Made by a program: the position numbers and the translations under genes
The notes under the pieces: generated by a model
Databases searched by the model: none
Told to the model about the DNA's origin: nothing
Seen by the model: the letters and a program-made list of their open reading frames with translations, nothing else
DNA from: Turicibacter bilis
GTDB taxonomy: Bacteria; Bacillota_I; Bacilli_A; MOL361; Turicibacteraceae
Assembly: GCF_024499055.1 (NCBI RefSeq)
Contig: NZ_CP071249.1
Coordinates: forward strand, 1,465,001 to 1,529,000
Direction: 5' to 3'
Length of the DNA stretch: 64,000 bases
In this document: in pieces, positions 58,735 to 64,000 of the stretch
Numbering within the stretch: the first letter of the stretch is position 1
Layout: every line of letters starts with the position of its first letter

Positions 58735-59895
58735 TTAAAGGCTATTTCCGTCTGCGGGTTGAATAGTTTCTGATAGTGTTTTGGTTTGACCATCTTGAAT
58801 AACTGTTAATTCAAGCTTATCTCCCTCGCGCATTAAATATAATTTCTTTCTAAATGCCATTGTATCTTCAACTTCTTCACCATTAATAGCTGTGATAATG
58901 TCTCCAGCTTTAAGCCCCATTTTTTCAGCAAGTCCACCTTCAAAGACTTCATAGATAAACACACCTGTTTTTTGATCAGTCGGGATCTTTAACATTTCTT
59001 TTAAACGATCTGGGATCATACTCATTTCTTGAATATAAACCCCTAATTGTGGACGACGAACTTCACCGTACGTCTCTAAATCTGTAATGATCGGAATTGC
59101 TACATAAGTTGGAATTGAGAATGACATTCCTTCAACTGAGCTCGTTGCAATTTTCATTGAGTTAATTCCAACAACTTTTCCATCTAAGTTGATTAAAGCT
59201 CCTCCACTATTCCCTGGATTAATCGCTGTATCCGTTTGTAAGACAGTCATTTCCCAATCATCACGGTTATCCCCATTTAAATCCACAGCAATAACACGAT
59301 CTTGCCCTGAAACAATCCCTAATGTTGCCGATCCAGCGAAATCTAATCCTAATGGATTCCCAATGGCAATCACTGTTTGTCCCACTTTTAAATCTTCCGT
59401 GTTTCCAAATTCAGCTACTGTTTCTACCTCAACACCACTTACTTTTAATACAGCTAAATCTGTATAAATATCGCTACCAACTAAAGTGGCCTCAGCACGT
59501 TCTCCATTTGAGAAAACAACTTCAAAATAATCTCCATTGTCAACCACGTGTTGATTCGTCACGATATAAGCATCATTACCATCTGTTTTATAAATAATTC
59601 CTGATCCTTCACCTTGAGTCGTATTACGAGCAAAGTTAACAACCCCAACAATCGCTGGTGATACTTTATTAATTGCATCGATTCGTGCCTCTTCTTGTGT
59701 TACGACTTCACGCTCAACCACGTTTTGTACAATTTGAGTATTCCCTTCTGAATCTGTATTTTGAGTCAATCCAGAGTTTACATTTTGATTATCACTCTTA
59801 TCTTGATAATAATTAGCAATAAAGAAAACACTCCAAGCTGTGACTAATACAACAATTAATGTATAAATTACTTTACCCATATTGAAGTTTTTCAT
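58735..59895 (-). CDS. htrA: HtrA-type membrane-anchored serine protease with PDZ domain
   Basis: 386 aa from the ATG at 59895 (AAAGGTGG 8 nt upstream). TM anchor about 8-28, acidic linker, trypsin-like protease domain with the triad His in VTNQHVV (about 114), Asp in YTDLAVL (about 143) and Ser in NPGNSGGAL (about 229), then a single PDZ (about 285-380). It degrades or refolds misfolded exported proteins and is usually induced by envelope stress (CssRS in Bacillus; not seen here). It follows tatD by 23 bp, so the two may be co-transcribed. Confidence 0.95.
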   Translation of the reverse strand: MKNFNMGKVIYTLIVVLVTAWSVFFIANYYQDKSDNQNVNSGLTQNTDSEGNTQIVQNVVEREVVTQEEARIDAINKVSPAIVGVVNFARNTTQGEGSGIIYKTDGNDAYIVTNQHVVDNGDYFEVVFSNGERAEATLVGSDIYTDLAVLKVSGVEVETVAEFGNTEDLKVGQTVIAIGNPLGLDFAGSATLGIVSGQDRVIAVDLNGDNRDDWEMTVLQTDTAINPGNSGGALINLDGKVVGINSMKIATSSVEGMSFSIPTYVAIPIITDLETYGEVRRPQLGVYIQEMSMIPDRLKEMLKIPTDQKTGVFIYEVFEGGLAEKMGLKAGDIITAINGEEVEDTMAFRKKLYLMREGDKLELTVIQDGQTKTLSETIQPADGNSL

Positions 59896-59918
59896 TTCAC
59901 CATCCACCTTTCAACATT

Positions 59919-60686
59919 TTATTTAATCTTAAATAAGGCACAAGCATTTGCTGTCGTCTGTTCACAGACCGTTTCATATGGTAAATTCTTTAATTCTGAA
60001 ATTTTCTTTGCCACTAAGGAGACATAAAACGGCTCATTACGTGTTCCACGATGCGGATGCGGTGTCAAATATGGAGCATCCGTTTCCACTAATAAATCCT
60101 CTAATGCAATCTCAGTGGCGACTGCCTGTGGACGACGACCATTTGTGAATGTGACAGGTCCACCCAGTGAAATCTTAAAGTTTAAATCAATAAATTGACG
60201 TGCCATTTCCACACTTCCACTATAGCAGTGCATCACACCACCCACTACATTTGCATCGTGAGCTTTTAAAATTTCTAATGTATCTGCAATTGATTCACGC
60301 GTATGAATGACAAGTGGCTTATTCACTTCATGAGCTAATTTAATTTGTCGAATGAATACTTCTTTTTGTAAATCAACCGGCGACGTATCCCAATGATAAT
60401 CAAGTCCGCATTCACCAACAGCCACTACTTTCGGATGTTTGACCTGTTCAACTAACTCCGCAAACAATTCTTCCGTTAAATAGATAGAATCCACTGGATG
60501 CCATCCCACAGCGGCGTAAATGAAGTCATATTGTTCCGCTAATTCAATGGCGCGTCGATTAGAGCGCTGATCATATCCAACAACAAGCATGCGTGTCACG
60601 CCCTCATTCTTCGCGCGTTCCATGACTTCTAGTAAGTCTTGGGCATATTTCTTATCATTTAAATGTACATGAGTATCAAAAAGCAC
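59919..60686 (-). CDS. tatD: TatD family metal-dependent DNase
   Basis: 255 aa. TIM-barrel hydrolase: metal ligands HVHLND (residues 6-8 region), GECGLDYHW, VIHTRE, MHCYSG and ETDAPYLTPHPHRG. TatD enzymes act as 3'-5' nucleases in DNA repair; YabD is the Bacillus counterpart. Full length, starting MLFDTHVHL with AGATAGGTGATAAC upstream. Confidence 0.95.
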   Translation of the reverse strand: MLFDTHVHLNDKKYAQDLLEVMERAKNEGVTRMLVVGYDQRSNRRAIELAEQYDFIYAAVGWHPVDSIYLTEELFAELVEQVKHPKVVAVGECGLDYHWDTSPVDLQKEVFIRQIKLAHEVNKPLVIHTRESIADTLEILKAHDANVVGGVMHCYSGSVEMARQFIDLNFKISLGGPVTFTNGRRPQAVATEIALEDLLVETDAPYLTPHPHRGTRNEPFYVSLVAKKISELKNLPYETVCEQTTANACALFKIK

Positions 60687-60980
60687 GTTATCACCTATCT
60701 TTAAAAGTAATCACTCATTATATTTTCCGCCATTTCCAATTTTATCATACATCAAAATATCGGACATTTTATGATATTGATTTAGAAATCTTGTGGAAAA
60801 ATAAGTGTTATTTTCATTATAACAAAATCATCCTAAAATCAGGATAGATTAACAAGAAAAGTATTTAAATCTCCAAAAATAGACATGTCCTCCTATCTAC
60901 TAGTTAAACACCTCTTACTTAAATTAACCTTAAATCAAATAACCTGAACAACTAAAATAAAAAAGCTCGGATTGAGGTTT

Positions 60981-61226
60981 TCATTTTAATTGTTTTCCAC
61001 AATACGGACAAACCTTAACCCCTAACGACCCTTGTAAAGGTAAAAATTTTCGACAACTCGGGCAGCGCCAAAAAATAAATAAAATAACCATCGCGGTAAA
61101 AAAGACCGCCATGCCTATCCATGAACAAACTTGAATATATTTCTGCACTGACAATCTCAATAAAAATAACACAATAGCAATAATAAGGAACACATAACCA
61201 ACTACTCTCGCTTTCAACGGTGACAC
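60981..61226 (-). CDS. Small membrane protein with C-terminal zinc ribbon
   Basis: 81 aa from the GTG at 61226, with AGAGGGGG 6 nt upstream; the longer frame (61283) starts inside the oppF terminator. Two TM helices (about 10-28 and 34-52) followed by a four-Cys ribbon CPSC...CPYC (about 55-77). Family not recognised; such proteins are common and uncharacterised in Firmicutes. The 294 bp to tatD hold no other feature, and only a weak hairpin (CTC-AATC-GAG with T6) follows the gene. Confidence 0.75.
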   Translation of the reverse strand: MSPLKARVVGYVFLIIAIVLFLLRLSVQKYIQVCSWIGMAVFFTAMVILFIFWRCPSCRKFLPLQGSLGVKVCPYCGKQLK

Positions 61227-61262
61227 TAAAATCCCCCTCTTCTTATTTCCATTATATGAATG

Positions 61263-61293
61263 AAAAAAAGACATTATCCACAAGGATAATATC
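61263..61293 (-). terminator. Terminator of the opp operon
   Basis: Minus strand GATATTATCC/GGATAATGTC (one G-U), 4-nt loop, T7 tail, 50 bp after oppF. Confidence 0.93.
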
Positions 61294-61342
61294 TTTTCTC
61301 TGTTTCAAATATGTTACCTTTCTTATCTCAAGATTAACATAT

Positions 61343-62257
61343 TTAATCTTCAATCCAACATGCTAATTCTTCAGGTGTCGCTAAAACTGAGTGGGTCTCA
61401 CTGAGTTGATGGCGCACCCCTTTTGAATAATCCACATCCGATGAATCATAGATTAAAATTTCTCGAGATTTTTCATAAATCGGATCAGGATTTGGAATCG
61501 CTGATAATAAAGATTTTGTATACGGATGGACTGGGTTATTGAAAATTTCATCACGTGTTCCCACTTCAACTAAGTACCCTAAATGCATGACTCCAATACG
61601 ATTGGAGATATATTTAACCATCGATAAATCATGCGCAATAAATAAATAGGCAATCCCTGTTTCCTTTTGAATTCGTTTCATTAAATTCACAACTTGTGCT
61701 TGAATCGAAACATCAAGTGCACTAATGGCTTCATCCGCGATGATTAGTTTGGGATTCATAATTAACGCACGGGCAATTCCAATCCGTTGACGTTGTCCTC
61801 CAGAAAATTGGTGCGGATAACGGTACGCATGGTCACGAGATAACCCAACGCGTTCTAACATTTTAAACACCATTTCATCACGTTCTTCTTTAGATTGATA
61901 CAGCTTGTGGACATCTAATCCTTGTGCAATTAAATCTAATACTTTTTTACGCGGATTGAGTGAAGCCATCGGATCTTGAAAAATCATTTGCATATTTGTT
62001 CGTAAGTGACGCTCTGTTTCTTTATTTAATTTTCCTGAGATATCCACACCATCAAATAAAATAGTTCCATCTGTTGGTTCATATAAACGAATAATCGAAC
62101 GTCCTGTTGTGGATTTTCCAGACCCACTTTCCCCAACTAACCCAAACGTTTCCCCAGGATAAATCTCAAAATCTAAACCATTGACAGCTTTTACGGTGTA
62201 ATTTTTATTTATTTTAAAATGTTGTGTTAAATTCTCAACCTTTAATAATGGCTCCAT
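61343..62257 (-). CDS. oppF: Oligopeptide ABC transporter ATP-binding protein OppF
   Basis: 304 aa from MEPLLKVENL at 62257 (AAAGGAGG upstream). Walker A GESGSGKST (about 43-51), signature FSGGQRQRIGIARA, Walker B LIIADEAISALD, and the C-terminal peptide-transporter extension (HPYTKSLLSAIPNPDP). In the DEAISALD segment Pro-Thr of the usual DEPTSALD is Ala-Ile, as is common in OppF. The C-terminal CxxC-like iron-sulfur motif is absent (only AcWIED). First base shared with the oppD stop. Confidence 0.93.
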   Translation of the reverse strand: MEPLLKVENLTQHFKINKNYTVKAVNGLDFEIYPGETFGLVGESGSGKSTTGRSIIRLYEPTDGTILFDGVDISGKLNKETERHLRTNMQMIFQDPMASLNPRKKVLDLIAQGLDVHKLYQSKEERDEMVFKMLERVGLSRDHAYRYPHQFSGGQRQRIGIARALIMNPKLIIADEAISALDVSIQAQVVNLMKRIQKETGIAYLFIAHDLSMVKYISNRIGVMHLGYLVEVGTRDEIFNNPVHPYTKSLLSAIPNPDPIYEKSREILIYDSSDVDYSKGVRHQLSETHSVLATPEELACWIED

Positions 62258-63327
62258 TAGAAACAACCTCCTTTCTTCATCTTCTCAATTCGACGTTTCA
62301 AGGCTTCTGGCATTTCCACCTTTGGCGCTCTCGCATCAGCCAACCAAGTGGATACCCGATGTTTTCCCCCAACATTATACATGGGTGGGTCTAAGCGATA
62401 ATCAATATTTAAAGCAAACTCATTACGGGGTGCAAAAGCATCCCCTTCGACTTGATACAATAAATTCGGTGGCGTTCCCGGAATGGTGTATAAATACTCA
62501 TCATCGGATTCTAAATCCGGAATCGAAGATAAAAGTCCCCACGTATAAGGATGTCTTGGATCATAGAAAATCTCTTCTACCGATCCTTTTTCGATAATTT
62601 TACCTGCATACATCACGGCTACATAATCCGCAATATTAGCAACGACACCTAAGTCATGCGTAATAAAGATAATTGCTACATTTGTTTTTTGTTGAATCTC
62701 TTTTAATAAACGTAAAATTTTTGCTTGAATCGTCACATCAAGTGCCGTCGTTGGTTCATCACAGATTAAAACTTCGGGTTCACACGCTAACGCAATCGCA
62801 ATCACGACACGTTGACGCATCCCCCCTGAAAGTTGGTGTGGATATTGTTTAAATCGTTTCTCAGGATCGGTAATTCCAACAAGCTCTAACAATTCAATCG
62901 CCTTTTCCTTCGCTTCATGAAATGACGTATGATAATGCTCCTGCATCCCTTCAATAATTTGACGCCCAATCGTCATTGTTGGATCAAGTGACGTCATTGG
63001 GTCTTGAAATACCATCGCAATCCGTTTTCCACGAATATGACGTTGCATCTCTTGGTCACTTAACTTCGTTAAATCACGCGTCACTTCTTCTCCATCACGT
63101 TCATAAGTAAACTGAATACTGCCTTTTTCAATCTTCCCATTCTCACTTAAAATCCCTAAAATAGCTTTCGTCGTCACAGACTTACCGGAACCACTTTCCC
63201 CAACGATTGCAAGTGTCTCTCCCTCATATAAATCAAGTCGAACGCCACGAATCGCACTGACACTACCTGATGACGTCGCAAATGAAATTTCTAAGTCACG
63301 AACTGATAAAACTTTTCGTCTTCCCAT
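62257..63327 (-). CDS. oppD: Oligopeptide ABC transporter ATP-binding protein OppD
   Basis: 356 aa from MGRRKVLSVRD at 63327 (AGGAGGTGA upstream). Walker A GESGSGKSV (about 39-47), signature LSGGMRQRVVIA, Walker B VLICDEPTTALD, and the extension with RHPYTWGLLSSIPD and GTPPNLL. Partner of OppF; together they energise import of short peptides, which in Firmicutes may include signalling peptides. Confidence 0.94.
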   Translation of the reverse strand: MGRRKVLSVRDLEISFATSSGSVSAIRGVRLDLYEGETLAIVGESGSGKSVTTKAILGILSENGKIEKGSIQFTYERDGEEVTRDLTKLSDQEMQRHIRGKRIAMVFQDPMTSLDPTMTIGRQIIEGMQEHYHTSFHEAKEKAIELLELVGITDPEKRFKQYPHQLSGGMRQRVVIAIALACEPEVLICDEPTTALDVTIQAKILRLLKEIQQKTNVAIIFITHDLGVVANIADYVAVMYAGKIIEKGSVEEIFYDPRHPYTWGLLSSIPDLESDDEYLYTIPGTPPNLLYQVEGDAFAPRNEFALNIDYRLDPPMYNVGGKHRVSTWLADARAPKVEMPEALKRRIEKMKKGGCF

Positions 63328-63339
63328 AAACATCACCTC

Positions 63340-64000
63340 CTACATCTCTTTCATCTTCGGATCAAACGCATCACGAAGTCCATCTGCTAACAAATTAAAA
63401 CTTAACATCAAAATTGCTAAAACCACAACTGGGAATAGTAGCATATGTGGATAAGCAAGTAACGACTTAAATCCATCACTAATTAATACCCCAAGTGATG
63501 CCATCGGTGGCTGTAAGCCAAGCCCGATAAACGCTAAAAATGATTCATAAAAAATCGCATTTGGAATCGAGAACATCGACATAATAATCACTTGTCCGAA
63601 AATATTAGGTAAAATATCCTGCTTAATAATCCCTGGTGTTTTAACTCCGAGTGTTCGAGAGGCTAAAATGTAATCAAGTTCCTTTAACTTCAAGACTTGT
63701 GATCTAACCACACGACTCATCCCAATCCATCCCGTAATTAACAAGGCAATCGTAATTGACATAATCCCCGGTTTCATCACAATAACCAGTAGCGTCACGA
63801 TAACTAAATTCGGAATTCCACTTAGTATTTCAATAAAACGTTGCATATAAATATCCACACGCCCGCCAAGATAACCAGAAATCATCCCGTATGTCATCCC
63901 AAACACCATATCAATGACTACGGCTAACGCGGCAATATATAAGGAAACTCGAGTTCCCACCCAAACACGCGTCCAAATATCACGACCAAGCGTATCTGTT
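63340..64000 (-). CDS. oppC: Oligopeptide ABC transporter permease OppC, partial (5' end outside window)
   Basis: The frame continues past the right edge: the bases before the apparent Met read TDTLGRDIWTRVWVG, the classic OppC/DppC motif, so the true start lies beyond 64000. About 219 residues are visible, with five TM helices, the EAA loop (DILPNIFGQVIIMS) and the end DGLRDAFDPKMKEM. It follows the order oppC-oppD-oppF with 12-bp spacing. oppA and oppB would be further right. Confidence 0.95.
   Translation of the reverse strand, partial: TDTLGRDIWTRVWVGTRVSLYIAALAVVIDMVFGMTYGMISGYLGGRVDIYMQRFIEILSGIPNLVIVTLLVIVMKPGIMSITIALLITGWIGMSRVVRSQVLKLKELDYILASRTLGVKTPGIIKQDILPNIFGQVIIMSMFSIPNAIFYESFLAFIGLGLQPPMASLGVLISDGFKSLLAYPHMLLFPVVVLAILMLSFNLLADGLRDAFDPKMKEM

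Overview
The window reads as chromosomal DNA of a low-GC, endospore-forming Firmicute. Sporulation genes spoIID, spoIIQ and spoIIR are present, and the gene order follows the Bacillus subtilis blocks comFA-comFC-hpf-secA-prfB-ftsE-ftsX-ctpB, DUF1146-spoIID-spoIIQ-mbl, upp-atp operon, prfA-prmC-spoIIR-tsaC-rpiB and rpsF-ssb-rpsR/yybS-gdpP-rplI-dnaB. Small gene sets, an Na+-type ATP synthase c subunit and overall protein style suggest Turicibacter or a close relative. The genus is my inference, not something the sequence proves. Almost every gene is on the minus strand; the exceptions are yvyE, a 55-aa ORF, a NUDIX gene, an IS30 element and a class A PBP.

Layout. 1-3508: division and cell-wall module (ctpB partial, coiled-coil M23 hydrolase, ftsX, ftsE). 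3795-9462: luxS, prfB (without the usual frameshift), secA, hpf. 9670-11423: a decayed comF operon; comFC has an in-frame TGA and comFA a one-base frameshift inside its Walker A codons. 11470-12399: fructose-1-phosphate kinase family. 12556-17985: a giant wall-associated protein with a PHP metallohydrolase domain. 18163-23562: YibE/F membrane protein, two DegV lipid-binding proteins, yvyE, rarA. 23802-27005: mbl, spoIIQ, spoIID, DUF1146. 27400-35160: complete F-type ATP synthase operon led by upp. 35373-38923: rpiB, a GNAT-like gene, spoIIR, tsaC, prmC. 39290-39622: an unexplained array of hairpins with C-tract loops. 39723-45655: prfA, dnaB helicase, rplI, gdpP, yybS. 45656-48627: an almost gene-free interval with a 1.4-kb stretch that nearly lacks G on the + strand, one small ORF and a possible small RNA. 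48628-51203: rpsR, ssb, rpsF with its S6:S18 leader, ychF. 51347-58136: NUDIX, cellulose-synthase-like glycosyltransferase, broken IS30, prepilin peptidase, PBP. 58236-64000: a pseudogene, htrA, tatD, a zinc-ribbon membrane protein and an oligopeptide ABC transporter running off the right edge.

How the genes fit together. FtsEX with the neighbouring M23 protein looks like the membrane-gated peptidoglycan hydrolase switch; mbl, the PBP and HtrA add envelope growth and quality control. The ATP synthase c subunit carries the Na+ ligand set, pointing to sodium bioenergetics. RF1, RF2 and their methylase PrmC, the ribosome dimerisation factor, S6/S18/L9 and YchF form a translation cluster. The broken comF genes suggest natural transformation is lost, although a prepilin peptidase remains.

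The best candidates for something undescribed are the C-loop hairpin locus at 39.3-39.6 kb and the G-depleted tract at 45.9-47.3 kb, followed by the 55-aa Cys-containing ORF and the three-way-junction RNA candidate at 48.4-48.6 kb. All counts and pairings were done by eye.
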